Shown here piece after piece: positions 1 through 10,711 of a stretch of 64,000 bases of DNA. Each line of letters begins with the position of its first letter. The first letter of the stretch is position 1. The DNA is from Topomyia yanbarensis. Lineage: Eukaryota; Arthropoda; Insecta; Diptera; Culicidae. Under the pieces are notes generated by a model that searched no databases, was not told the origin of the DNA, and saw nothing but the letters and a program-made list of their open reading frames with translations. Position numbers and translations under genes: made by a program. The DNA lies in contig NC_080670.1 of assembly GCF_030247195.1 (NCBI RefSeq), positions 210,602,546-210,666,545 on the forward strand, read 5' to 3'.

Positions 1-248
1 ATATAACTTGAGCAAATCCCTAGATACAGTGATTTGAAGCAAAAAATTCACAATTTCTCATCACGTTTCTCACTATATCTATTCTAGTAGAATTTCAAAA
101 TTCTGAAAACGCCACTTTGTACAGAATTTTCAAACAAGTAATGTGGCATATATAACTCAGTTTACCCCAAAATGGCGTTTGTCATAAGATATGTTGAAAG
201 CTTCTACGCTCACTCGCGCCGCATAGTGAGAGTATTCCAAACTAATCT

Positions 249-450
249 CCCAAGCAACCAAAAGTGCGTATATGGGAGTTGCATAAGCTTCCCGTTTTAA
301 GTAATTTTGCGATACGTTTTGTGTACTAATAGCGGTTTAAGCAGCTTTCAAGTTCCATTAAAGCTTAAGCAGCTTGAAAGTTCGCTAAGAACTTTATGTG
401 AACTTTAAAGTGTGCTTTTTAAGTATTATCCGAACTTCTGGTTGCTTGGG
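249..450. mobile_element. MITE with CCCAAGCAACC termini, full length
   Basis: The element is about 202 bp. It opens with CCCAAGCAACCAAAAG and closes with the near-complement CTTCTGGTTGCTTGGG. The interior is AT-rich, non-coding and rich in AAGCTT/TTAAGC words. No clear target duplication is visible. A second, truncated copy lies at 1077, which confirms that it is a dispersed repeat. A related family with CCCAAGTAACC termini occurs at 6951, 13693 and 53728. Confidence 0.7.
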
Positions 451-1076
451 CTGTTACCCTTGGGTAGTCCTCGACCTCTCGAGCAACTTTACTGAATACA
501 GTACTGCTCTACCTAATCACAATGTTCAGATATAGAATTATTTTAACATCTGTTTAATATTTGCATTAGAGCTAGCGCCGCCTGGTGGGGTAATTGCGAG
601 TTATACTTTCTACCATCCAGAAGCTCTAGACTTCTTTTATAAATTCTCCGAAGACATCACCTTTCAAAATAATCAGGGTCTTGATATATTTGACATTGAA
701 TCCATTTGATGATAGTCGAATTTACAACGAGATTTCGATTTATTTCCTCTTTCTTCATAGCACTCAACTAATTGGATACCCAATTACACTAAATTGTAGG
801 CCCAAGTGAGTACAACAACTTTTCCAAGGAAAGTATGGCGCTACATGTTGACACGGACGAAATAATCGGCCACAGCCCCAATTAGTCGAAATCCCATAAG
901 CTATGGGTATCCTACAACGCGGGTTCCTTTTTCATGCCTCCAGTTAATCGCGTAGTAGGAGACCCGACTGTAATCTGATCGGTGAAAGCTTACGGAGTGC
1001 GATTTCAACGTTTTTGGGGTGCTTGGGGGGGGGGGGAAGCAAAAAGCATTACAGGTATACCTCGATAGTACGTACA
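451..1076. other. Intergenic, no gene seen
   Basis: No coding frame or conserved motif is recognised. A run of 12 or more G lies near 1025-1036, just before the next MITE copy. Confidence 0.5.
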
Positions 1077-1228
1077 CCCAAGCAACCAAAAGTTCGTATA
1101 AGGGAGTTGCATAAGCTTCTCGTTTTAAGTAATTTTTCAGTACGTTTTATGTTCTAATAGCAGCTTAAGCAGCTTTCAAGTTCCATTAAAGCTTAAGCAG
1201 CTTGAAAGTTTGCTAAGAACTTTATGTG
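1077..1228. mobile_element. MITE with CCCAAGCAACC terminus, 3' truncated copy
   Basis: This aligns base for base with most of the copy at 249 but stops after the ACTTTATGTGA segment, so the right terminus is missing. A perfect 10-bp hairpin (GTGACTAGAA paired with TTCTAGTCAC) sits exactly at the truncation point, at about 1226-1252. Confidence 0.65.
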
Positions 1229-3120
1229 ACTAGAACAAAATTTTCTTCTAGTCACTAAGTGACGTGACTGTGAGAATAGGGCTCATTATAAATATGTGTT
1301 ATGGAATCCAATCATTTATTGTTTATCACTTTACCCAACAAAATTATTGCTTTGCAAATATTGTGTATTAGAACAGCAATAATTTTTTGTTTTCAATTCA
1401 ATAAAAATATTTCTAATTTCAATAGCTTTATTTTTTCGTTTTCTTTTTCATTTTCTTTTATTTTCAATAAAAAAAAATTATTGAAAAACGGGAACGATAT
1501 TTTTAATGCATTTTATTAAATTCAATAAATACATTTATTGTCTTCCGACCCATAATTTTATTTATGTATCACGATGCCGGTAGCCTCTTTGTGTTTTTGG
1601 AACCACATCACCTGGCGATGCTCCTGGTTTATTCGGTGTAGAGATAGACACGGCTTCCGTTCCCTGGGGTTTGTCTTTCGCCTCATAAGTCTCCCTCACT
1701 TTTGATGGTGCCCCTGTCTGCCTTATTTTCAAAGACTTCTTGGCCACCGACGACTCCTTTTCGGTTTCTCCGTTATTTGCTCCAGGATTCTCCATTCCTT
1801 GACGACCAAACCGAGGGTTCTTTGTATCTTCAGTTTCCTGATGACTAATTAAGGCCCATCAATGAAGTCGAAACACCAGATTTTTTTTTCGTTTAGCGAG
1901 ATTTTGACCTTAGGGTAAACGACGCCGCCGAGAAAAAGAGAACGAAAATGAGAAGGTGAAAACAGAAAAGAACGGAAACATTCAACATTGTGTATTGATT
2001 AGCCTTTCTTCAACTAATATAATTTTCACAAATATTTCAGAATTTTCTCAAATTTGTCTAATACATTTTATGCATTTAATATATTTAAATCATTATATTA
2101 ATCATTTATTTAATTCAGTATTCATTTTATCTATTTTATTCGTTCCATTCTTTAGATGCATTCTGATTAGTTTATTGATTTAATGCATTTTATTCATATC
2201 ATTAATTTAACTTATTTTATTTTACTGTTTTCATTTTATGTATTTTATTATTATTTTTTCCGTTCATACATTTTATTCAGTTTCTTCATTTTAATAATCT
2301 TATTCATCTTTTCAATCATTCAGTTCATTAATTTCACTTAACTTAATTTTTTCTATTAATTTTATAACTTTTCCAATATTGTCTAAATTTACACTGAGCG
2401 AGCTGAACTAATTTGGTTTATTTATTATTCTATTTTATGAAGTAGATAAGTGTTTTTGCTCTATAAAGTTTTAATTTTATTTGTTTTGTTACTTTAATAT
2501 AATTTATTCAGTTTATTCGAGGTTTTGTTCCTGCAGGACTCCAAACTGTGTTCTTTAACTATATTCAGCTGGGTTCCTACTTCGCATGAGTTATTCAAAC
2601 TAATGAATGATCCAACAGTGATGTATGTAAGAAAAGTCTCTTCTCATTGCTAGGTAGATTACGTTGGCTTTTTTTTTCAAATGCAACTCTACCCAGACTG
2701 GTCCAAAAAATATGAAAACGAAGTCGTTTTTTCACGAAAAATATGGTTATGAACACTCTTGGATTCTCAATCAAATTTTGCTTAGAATGAAATAATTTTA
2801 ATTCGGAATTCAGTTTACCGTTAAATTCAAAATTGTAATGGATTGGTACAGTAGTATGGTGTATGGTACGCTGCCTCTATCGGCCTGATTTCACTTCAAT
2901 AAAATAATAACAACTTACATGGACCAATTCTTGCGTTCTTCGACGGTGTTCTATTCGTGTTTCAAATTGTTAAATAGTAAAGAAATTAAAACAGGACAGT
3001 CAAGCTGTTCTAAATCTGTTCCAAAAAGTGCGCGACAAATTGAAGTGCATATCAGCCTTGCGATTGATCTGCTTTAGTCGGTGATGTAAAATAGAACATC
3101 CCATATAGAATAGAACAGCG
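1229..3120. other. AT-rich intergenic DNA, one unrecognised 77-codon ORF
   Basis: The stretch is mostly T- and A-rich, with low-complexity TTTATT and TTCATT words at 1380-1530 and 2000-2510. One minus-strand ORF (1562-1795) starts with ATG and encodes a polar, Lys/Thr/Pro-rich peptide. I do not recognise it. It could be a retroelement gag remnant or chance. Confidence 0.4.
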
Positions 3121-3390
3121 TTGCAAACAGCCTTTGTAGGCGACATTGTATGGCCCAGCCCTATTGATCATTTAAATACCGCTGACCACCCTAAATCATC
3201 GAAAACATTTAACTGTCAACCATATATAGCGTTTTTCACAAGCCGCAGTCTTTTTGCTTTGACAGCACCGTTCGAAAATAAAAAATTTAAAACGTGCTCC
3301 GGTGAACATATTCGTTATTCTGCTGGAAAATATTGTTATCGAGAAATTTTTCACTTTTCCAACCATCGAAAGTTCCCAGCAGCCACAACA

Positions 3391-4149
3391 ATGGAAAAAT
3401 ACGCCGTCCCAAACAAACTACCGGCGGAAGAAATCAGCATTTTGGCTCAGCGCAAGTCGCGCATCAAGCGGGAAGCCAACCAATGGGTAAGAAAGCCACT
3501 TCCAGCGAATCGCAAGACCAAATTCTGCAAGCCGGAGTTTTTCATTGCCGATTGCCGTAAAGCGGAACGTGATGCCAAGCGAATCAAGAGGAACTTCCTG
3601 AAGACGGGAATTCAGCTTAAGGATAAAGACATCCAGCACGGTCGGCTTATCCTGGTGTTCCGCCACCGGGGCAAGTATATCGCCAACAAGGAGGTAATGC
3701 ATATTCTAACCAAAATGGGCCTACCGTACAAACGACGGGCGGTGCTGCTGAAGTTAACCGAAGGTGTCCATGCGATGCTGAAAATGGTCGAACCGTGGAT
3801 CATTTGGGGATATCCAAACATCAGTACGGTGCGAGAGTTAGTTTACAAGTACGGTTTGTTTAAGCCGGAAAATGGTGCGAAGGGACCAAAGAAGATTCCG
3901 ATCGCTTCCAATAAACTGGTGGAGGACAAATTTGGACATCTAGGTATCATCTGCGTGGAAGATCTACTACACGAACTGTTAACAGTTGGTCCGAACTTTA
4001 TCAAGGTCACGAAAATTCTGCACACATTCGAGCTTCGGTCGCCAGCGGATGGTTGGAAAACGGCACGGAAGGGAAAGTTACGATCGTTGGGTGGTGAAGC
4101 CGGTTTCCGGGGAGAGGAGATTAACGAATTCTTCAAGCGGCTGCTGTGA
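3391..4149 (+). CDS. RpL7-like: Ribosomal protein L7-like (RPL7L1/Rlp7 family) assembly factor
   Basis: Single-exon gene of 252 aa, close to the usual ~246 aa of RPL7L1. The family (yeast Rlp7) acts in the nucleolus in 60S subunit assembly and ITS2 processing and has the L30/L7 RNA-binding fold. The N-terminus is basic. The L30-like core is visible from about residue 85, as GRLILVFRHRG followed by KMGLPYKRRAVLLKLT. EPWIIWGYPNISTVRELVYKYG comes next, and the C-terminal GFRGEEINEFF block matches the conserved L7 tail. The start is the first ATG, preceded by CAACA, a good insect context. The frame stays open for 90 codons upstream but contains no ATG, so that part is taken as leader. An AATAAA follows at 4308. 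The gene is convergent with LST8. Confidence 0.93.
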   Translation: MEKYAVPNKLPAEEISILAQRKSRIKREANQWVRKPLPANRKTKFCKPEFFIADCRKAERDAKRIKRNFLKTGIQLKDKDIQHGRLILVFRHRGKYIANKEVMHILTKMGLPYKRRAVLLKLTEGVHAMLKMVEPWIIWGYPNISTVRELVYKYGLFKPENGAKGPKKIPIASNKLVEDKFGHLGIICVEDLLHELLTVGPNFIKVTKILHTFELRSPADGWKTARKGKLRSLGGEAGFRGEEINEFFKRLL

Positions 4150-4711
4150 GGTTGTTTTGTAAGTTTTTTTCCTTGTATTTGAATCAAATATTTTGTGTAA
4201 ATAGACGAGTTAAGAAACTTTATAAGAGAAAGATGCTTGATGTTGAAAGAAATCCCAAAAAAATGATTTTCTTGAAAATGGGGGACGGGACAAAACTTGC
4301 GGAAATTAATAAATCCCTGTATCGGTTTTTCCTTTTAATTTTGTGAGACGCTTTTTCCTTCTTAGAACATTTGAAATATTTTTAATTTTATGCGAGCAAC
4401 GTTAAAGAATATTCGCCAGCTCAAATTCTAATGTTATGAACGTTTTTGAATCTGAGACAGTAGGTTCACTTGACTTTTTTTGGATTTGCAAATATTAGTG
4501 CAAACTTACTGACATCTGAAAACTTCAAAAGAATCAATTTCAGATGCGTAACACCAATCAAATTTGTTCTTCTTTGCCTTGCATTCTAAGTGACAATAAA
4601 CCGTTTTGTCGTGTGAATCATTCGAACTTTACTCTCAAGATGGCATAAACATACAAACATTTGTAAAAGCGTTAGGTGGTTTGAATCGACTTTTTATTTC
4701 TATTATACACT
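4150..4711. other. Convergent 3' regions of RpL7-like and Lst8
   Basis: This holds the polyadenylation signals of two genes that meet tail to tail. AATAAA at 4308-4313 serves the plus-strand gene. AATAAA on the minus strand at 4698-4693 serves Lst8 and lies 14 bases past its stop. Confidence 0.6.
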
Positions 4712-5775
4712 TTACCCTTTGGCCGTTCCATCTCTGAAGGCCAGAGCAGTGATCGCCTTTAAATGAGCGTGGTATTCCCTTTCGACCGATTTCGTCTCAA
4801 TCTTCCATAACCGCGCTCGTCCATCCGATGAGGCTACAAATGAAAACAATTGTGTTCACAAGATTGTAGGCATACAACACATCGATACTTACCAGTAAAC
4901 AGATACTTGGAATCGTTACTGAACACCGCGTCCCACATCCAACATTTCTCTACCTTCAATTCCGCGTGCAGCTGGAACGTGTCTGTTCGATATATCTTAG
5001 CTGTCCCGTCACCGGAGCAAGTCACCAGTAAATTTGAATCGGGACTAAATCGACATCGAAGGGCATACTTTTTGTGTGCCTCTATCCGAAGCTTTGGATC
5101 GGTCTGAGTCAGCTGTGTTTCGCTGTTGGCGCTATTGGACAAACTCCAAATGTAACAGTTTCCCTTATTATTGACCGCGGCCATATACGCTCCGTTCGGG
5201 CTGATTGCGATATCTTGAATGGATGATTCAACTTCCGGAATCAACTGTTCGTGGACGTCAGATTTCACATCCCACAGGTAAACACTGCCACCTTGGCTGC
5301 CGATGGCCAGTTCAACCTGGTTTGGATGAAGACAGACGGCATTGACCGGGGTCAAGCAGTCAAACATCCGCTTACAAGCGGGGCTCTGCGAGCTCATGTC
5401 CCAAATACGAACGCGGCAGTCCTCTCCACCGGTGAACATCCACTTGCCATCCTCTTGAAACCCGACACGGGTTACGTTCTTAAGCACACATTCAAAATTG
5501 ACCACCGGGTAGCTGAAATTCATATCATACAAACGAATATGCTGGTAACCACCAGCAGCCAAGATCGTCCCATTAGGATTGATGTCCAGAGCGTTTACTT
5601 GCTGCAAGTAAGAGTTTTTGTTTATCTTCTTGGATCTTGGACGAGAGCAGCCACTTACCGAATCTGCATGCTGAAGGGTGCGATAACAAAATCCAGAATA
5701 CGGTTGCCATAGCTTGATTGTGTGATCGTATCCTCCTGTGGCCAGCATGGGTTCGGTGCATGGTTCAAAAGACAT
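4712..5775 (-). CDS. Lst8: LST8 homolog, WD40 subunit of TOR complexes
   Basis: The gene has three exons: 5775-5659, 5601-4893 and 4833-4712. They are joined by GT-AG introns of 57 nt (phase 0) and 59 nt (phase 1). The product is 315 aa, the normal LST8 length of about 313-326. It opens with the hallmark LATGGYDHTIKLWQPYSG. Further WD repeats follow: QVNALDINPNGTILAAGG, FTGGEDCRVRIWD, AIGSQGGSVYLWDVKS, SPNGAYMAAVNNKGNCYIW, TCSGDGTAKIYRT and SSDGRARLWKIET. The end is ALAFRDG plus a short tail. LST8 binds the TOR kinase domain in TORC1 and TORC2 and supports kinase activity in the cytoplasm and on lysosomes. Unspliced reading hides exon 3 and adds 19 false residues after repeat 1. A minus-strand AATAAA follows at 4698. 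Confidence 0.95.
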
Positions 5776-6500
5776 GCCGATGTAACAAATGCAGTTGAAT
5801 GAAATCGACGCAAAGTTAATCTGGTCGATGTTCCGGAGGAATCAAAACAACAAAATTTAATATGCGATTATAGTCTTTTTCAGTGAGTGCTTTTTGTTGT
5901 GGTCAGCTGACTTTTTACTTTGTCGTTCTTTCGTGGCACAGCTCTATCGAGCGCCGTACACGATACACACTGCGGAGCTCATTTTGGGTGGAAAGACGAT
6001 GCGGATGTAAAGGCGAGGTTACAGTTTGCGATTTCTCTAGTGATTTGAAAGGGGACTTCAATGACATTATCTTATGCCGTTTTTGCTTGAAGCGAAACTG
6101 AGTCAGTTTCTAACTGCTGTGAAAATGTATGAACTGACAGCGGTTGGGGTTAGAACCTGACCCAGTTTCGGGTTCAACCAAAAACCATTATTTGAAGCAT
6201 GGATGGTTTATTGCTTGCGGATGGTCATGTTCATGTTGCGAATGTTAAACAAACAATATCTGACATAATTTCGCTAATAAACAAAACAGTATAGATATGT
6301 GGAATTGTTGATACATATTATTTTGTACTAGGACCTCCGCTCTTGTAAATATTTAGGAAATAAAGTTTATTATTTCTATTGCTATTATTGCTGCTTCACT
6401 GGATGAAAACCGGTTTTCGCAGAAAACCAGTTTTCAAGTTGCTGGTAACTACCCGGACAGAACGGAACATCGGAATTGATAGTAGGAAATATTGCATTTA
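5776..6500. promoter_or_regulatory. Upstream region of Lst8 (divergent from Nob1)
   Basis: The LST8 leader and promoter must lie here, just above 5775. No clear TATA box is seen. The rest is ordinary intergenic DNA leading into an inverted-repeat element. Confidence 0.4.
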
Positions 6501-6755
6501 CAACAGTTCTCGACAAACATATGATTACGGCCTAAAAGCCATCTGTCAAAATCCACTTTGAATGGAAATTCCAGACAAACCGTTACTAGTCGAACACAGT
6601 TCACAACAGTTTATGAAAGAGAAAACTTTTCTCTTTCGTTTATTATCAACATCTGTGATTGGCGTGTAACGGTTTGTCCGGAATTTCCATTGAAAGTGGA
6701 TTTTGACAGTTGGCTTTTAGGCCGTAATCATATGTTTGTCGAGAGTTATTGTTGT
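6501..6755. mobile_element. Fold-back MITE with ~85-bp arms
   Basis: The left arm, containing CTCGACAAACATATGATTAC, is mirrored by GTAATCATATGTTTGTCGAG on the right. The complementarity continues inward through GGCCTAAAAGCC and the CCACTTT...GGAAATTCC stretch. The centre is a GAAAGAGAAAA/TTTTCTCTTTC palindrome. A diverged relative sits at 53846-54070. Confidence 0.75.
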
Positions 6756-6950
6756 TAACAGCCATTTTTACAGTAACATCAACGTTTTCGTTTTCAGTGC
6801 TTCCTTGAATTTTACCCAAAAATGATGCTCTTCGTTTTCTAGTGCGTTGAATTTGTTATTATTTTTATTCGCATTTTTCACCATGGCGTCCCGTTCGTCT
6901 GCTTCGTCAAATGTTTTCGGTTTTTTCAACTTTGATAAGTAGATAATATA

Positions 6951-7010
6951 CCCAAGTAACCATAAGCACTAATAGCACACAGTAACATCTAAAGGCTGCA
7001 ATAAAAATAA
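6951..7010. mobile_element. Left-end fragment of a CCCAAGTAACC MITE
   Basis: CCCAAGTAACCATAAGCA is the complement of the right terminus at 53710-53728. The right half is not evident before the next element at 7145. Confidence 0.45.
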
Positions 7011-7144
7011 ATAAAAACATTATTTTTAAATCATAATTATTCTGAGAAAAACATGGTAAAACAAGTAAAATTGTAAAAATAATGTAAAACAACTTTTAGG
7101 CTTCCAAAATCTACAAGAGAATAACATCATAAATCGTTACAATT

Positions 7145-7392
7145 GGTCGGTGTTAAGTCAGACCGGACTAAGTCGCAAAACATCAAAAAATGAGATAATG
7201 ATGGCACTGGATAAAGAATATCGTCAGCTACATTCGACTTTTGCCAGAGTTGAAATATGTAACAATAAACAAGAATTATGGCAAAAATTAATTTCCAATC
7301 ATAATGTAAAGGATGCTGCGATTCAAACTTTAAACTCGTTTTTCTCGAAATCAATATTTTGTCGCTTAGTCCGGTCTGACTTAACACCGACC
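7145..7392. mobile_element. 248-bp MITE, GGTCGGTGTTAAGTC termini, copy 1
   Basis: The terminal inverted repeats are about 32 bp and begin GGTCGGTGTTAAGTCAGACC. They are flanked by a 4-bp direct repeat AATT (7141-7144 and 7393-7396). Copy 2 at 16657 has exactly the same length, about 93% identity by eye, and its own 4-bp duplication. The interior reads open on several strands only by chance. The superfamily is not assigned. Confidence 0.88.
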
Positions 7393-7396
7393 AATT

Positions 7397-7862
7397 GGTT
7401 TCAGAATGTATGGAAAAAAGGCACAAAAGATAACCTGAACAATGGTCGCAGTGAACTTTGCCATAACAAAAAAAATGTATGGAAAAAACTCGATTTTTTC
7501 ATTGTTGCAGCTTTTAACGACCCGCTTTTTTCGTTGTAAAAATCGGGTTTATCAAGAAACAACAAATTTGATTATATTTTCATTGTACATTTTTCAACAC
7601 ATTAATTCTTTTTTCGATGCAAGTAAATTTTTATGTTATAACAGCCCTGTTCAAAGTAATGAACTACTTCCGTTTTTTGCTCTAATTATTATGGCACGGT
7701 TATTCATTTCGATTCATTTGCTTCATCCAGGTTCATCCTCATAGCATCAGCAAACGTCAAAACATCAGCTTGTTTTCTCTTCTTTAAATCACTTCACGTG
7801 TCAATGTTTTTAAAATTTAATGTGCTAAATTAAGTGCAAAATACCCGTGAAAGTGGTTCAAA
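7397..7862. promoter_or_regulatory. Upstream and leader region of Nob1
   Basis: This is AT-rich sequence between the MITE and the Nob1 ATG. The leader probably lies in about 7740-7862. No TATA box is obvious. Confidence 0.35.
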
Positions 7863-9199
7863 ATGCGTAAATTTTCGCATCTGGTGGTTGATACATCTGC
7901 ATTCATTAAAAATGTGCAACTGCAGGTTAGTATCGTGTACTTGTATCGGCTCAAATATGATTATTCTTCCTTGTTCCATTCACTCAGGACTTTGCGGAGA
8001 ACTGCTTCACCGTACAGGCAGTGCTGGACGAAATTAAAAACGATCGTCAACTGAAACGGTTAGTGGTACTGCCGTATCAGTTAACCATACGAGAGCCCGA
8101 TTCAGAGGTGCTGACGCTAGTGACGAACATAGCCAAAAAGACGGGTGATTTTGCTACGCTTTCGTTGGTGGATCTGAAAGTGGTGGCACTAACGTACCAG
8201 CTGGAAAAAGAACTGCTAGGAACCGAACATCTTCGAGAGGATCCTAAACCGGCGGTTACGATTTGCTCGGGTAGAAAGCCACCAGAGCTGGCAGGATCTG
8301 GAAAGGTTCAAGGGTTTTACGCGGGGATAAAGAGCGATGAAAAGGAACGAACGGTGTCGGAGCAGGAAGATTTGAAGGAAATTGCGGATCAGGAGGATAA
8401 TGTTTGCGTTGAAGATTCAGTGCTGGAGCAAAAGTTCGGTGAGCTGAACACACATGAGGTGGAAGACTTGGAAGAAAATATTCTTCAACATGTTCAAGAG
8501 CTTGAGGAAGATACGACACATATTTCGGAAGATGAATTGTCGGATTGTGAGGACCAGGTGGTGGAAGAGGAAAGTGATGACGAAGAAGGTTGGATCACAC
8601 CATCCAACATTAAAGATGTAAAACGGGACTTTGGAACGGATTTGCTGGAGGAGAGTCCCTCGCCAGTCGCTTGTATGACAACCGATTTCGCCATGCAGAA
8701 CGTCCTGAAACAGATTGGACTACATGTGGCTGCGTTGGATGGACGCGTAATCAAACATGCGCGGACCTACATTCTCCGTTGCTATGCCTGTTTCAAAACG
8801 ACGTCCGATTCCACAAAAGTCTTTTGTCCCAAGTGTGGCAACAAAACCCTGAAGAAGGTAGCCGTTAGTTTAGACGAGAACGGTCAGCAGGTCATCCATA
8901 TAAACACGCGTCGACCGTTGACGGCTCGGCACAAGAATCGACCGGTTGCTGGGTTTCGCGGGGGAAAACATTCCACCAATCCGGTACTGTTCGAAGATCA
9001 ACCGTTGCCACAGCAGAGAATATCAGCCAAGGCCCGTGCCAAGACGAATGCGCTTGGCGATGATTATACGGCCGGATATTCGCCGTTCGTGATGAGGGAT
9101 GTCGACTCGCGGTCTGCGGTGCTCAGGGGAAAGTCCAATCTGAAACAGTGGATGCAAAACTACGAGTACGATAATCATCGAAGGGGTTACAAAAAATAG
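7863..9199 (+). CDS. Nob1: NOB1, PIN-domain endonuclease for 18S rRNA maturation
   Basis: There are two exons, 7863-7925 and 7988-9199, with a 62-nt phase-0 intron (CAG|GTTAGT to CACTCAG|GAC). The product is 424 aa; human NOB1 is 412. The PIN domain opens with HLVVDTSAFI. Candidate acidic catalytic residues are D10, E36, D75 and D83 in VLDEIKNDR and TGDFATLSLVDLKV. A long acidic linker follows. The zinc ribbon is C286-x2-C289-x11-C301-x2-C304. The C-terminus holds the conserved RPLTARHKNRPVAGFRGGKH block and a KQWMQNYEYDNHRRGYKK tail. NOB1 cleaves 20S pre-rRNA at site D in cytoplasmic pre-40S particles, so all expected active-site and metal residues are present. An AATAAA lies at 9277. Confidence 0.96.
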
Positions 9200-9282
9200 G
9201 TTTGGAAATTAAGTTAAAATTCCGATGAAATACATATATTTCGTTATTTCAAAAGGTTTTTCATTACTTTTAAGCAAATAAA

Positions 9283-9829
9283 ATGTCTGATTTTATTGCT
9301 GTCCGCCTCTCTATGGCCTAGAATAGAACATTGCACTATCAAAGAAAAATGACCATTCCGTGAGCATGCTTACAATGTGATACAGAAGCGATTCAAATCC
9401 AGATTCCCGTTCAGCAGTGGAATTAAATATTTCTTAAGTCCAGGTAAACAAGCGCTCGAAATACTCAAAAAGTGAGGTTAAACAGTCATAAAGTGCTCTA
9501 TAAATAATAGCATCATAAATCACAACTCTTTTCAGCGCAATAACACTTAAGTGATAATTATTACTTATTAATCTTGAGTGTTTCAAAATTGGTTGTCACA
9601 TTTTTAATGTATTTCTGAAAAATACACTTGTCGCCTCAACGAGTGGATGGTTGATGGCGAAATTTTCTTTGTTGTTTTCCACCCCCAAATAAAAACCGGT
9701 CGTAAAATGAACACTTGTTTACCGTGTACCTTTTCGGGTGAGGATGAGTGAACGTAATGAACTCTTCGCCGCTTTCTCACGCATCATAAAACGAAGCTTT
9801 CGCGTTGTATTCATTTCAAGCAAGCCACT
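9283..9829. other. Intergenic, no gene seen
   Basis: Ordinary AT-rich sequence after the Nob1 polyadenylation signal. No motif is recognised. Confidence 0.4.
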
Positions 9830-10653
9830 CTCGATTAGTAGTCGACTGATTGTTGCTCTCCAGCTCGACAGTAGTTCGTTTCAGCGTGTCGTGCTTACCG
9901 GATGTTAGTAAGAATATTTCGCGGATATCGCGCTAGAAAACGTGTCTGCTAACGTTAGCCCACACACGCGCACTGTTGTACCCGCATGGTGCAATTTTAT
10001 CCTTCGTTTGGACGACGATTACACAAGGACGGGGTGGTAGTCGCTGCTGTTTTGTTGGACTATTTTGACGCACGCACGCATACCATCGACGTCGGAATTC
10101 GCGACGAATATTTTTTTTTGTGTTGTGGCATCAAAACAAACTGCAAACAACGAACCGATGCGAGTGTGAAGCACACGAGGGAAATCCTTTGGTGACGTCG
10201 GGAGCTTGCGCTTGCATTGGTATAGGTGCGTTGGCAGCCGTTTTTCTCGGTTGATCGTTTTTCTTTGTGTGTCAGTTTCCAGTAGCGGATTGTTGTATAA
10301 TCAGTTTGATGGCAGCAATCGAAAGTGTTTGGGAGTTATTTTTGATCCTGTCTACTTGGATGGAAATTGTGCACTAGCAAGCGCGTTACCTCCCCGGATA
10401 GGGTGAATCTAGAAGTTGTGGATAAACGTGTGTATCATCAGGTGGTGAAAATGTGAAGGTGTGGTTTGATTTTTTTTGCAAATTACAAATCCGTTCGGAG
10501 CGAGCCAGCAAACAGCAGGAGGCCGACCTGACCTGACCAGTTGGTGGCGCTAGGCGAGAGCTAGGAGGAATTTCTCAGTGCGTTCCTCCGCTGTGCTTGG
10601 TTGGCTTCGTGCGTGGAAATCCCAGCAAACACTGGAAACAATATTATGGAATT
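9830..10653 (+). promoter_or_regulatory. Probable promoter and long 5' leader of the Ig/FN3 gene
   Basis: This block is clearly richer in GC and CG dinucleotides than its surroundings and contains several short upstream ATGs with quick stops. It ends at an ATG followed by an open 19-codon stretch and a GTGAGT donor at 10712. That is the usual look of a long leader of an insect neural or adhesion gene. The transcription start is not fixed by the sequence. Confidence 0.4.
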
Positions 10654-10711
10654 ATGTTTGCCGAACGGAGTCTCCTGAGCTGTTTATATAATAGCTTGAT
10701 TTTCATGCAGC
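10654..10711 (+). CDS. Candidate first coding exon of the Ig/FN3 protein
   Basis: From ATG the frame is open for 19 codons plus one base and then meets a GTGAGT donor, so the exon ends in phase 1. The peptide, with LLSCLYNSLIFMQ, is hydrophobic and could be the start of a signal peptide. The Ig exon at 17942-17800 (minus strand) begins with two bases of a codon, so the join C+TG gives leucine and keeps the hydrophobic run going. The base before the donor is C rather than G, a weak point. It could instead be non-coding leader, or belong to another gene. Confidence 0.4.

Noticed and set aside
3121..3390. A 90-codon N-terminal extension of the L7-like protein
   Set aside because: It has no ATG, is not similar to the family, and the ATG at 3391 has good context and gives the normal length.
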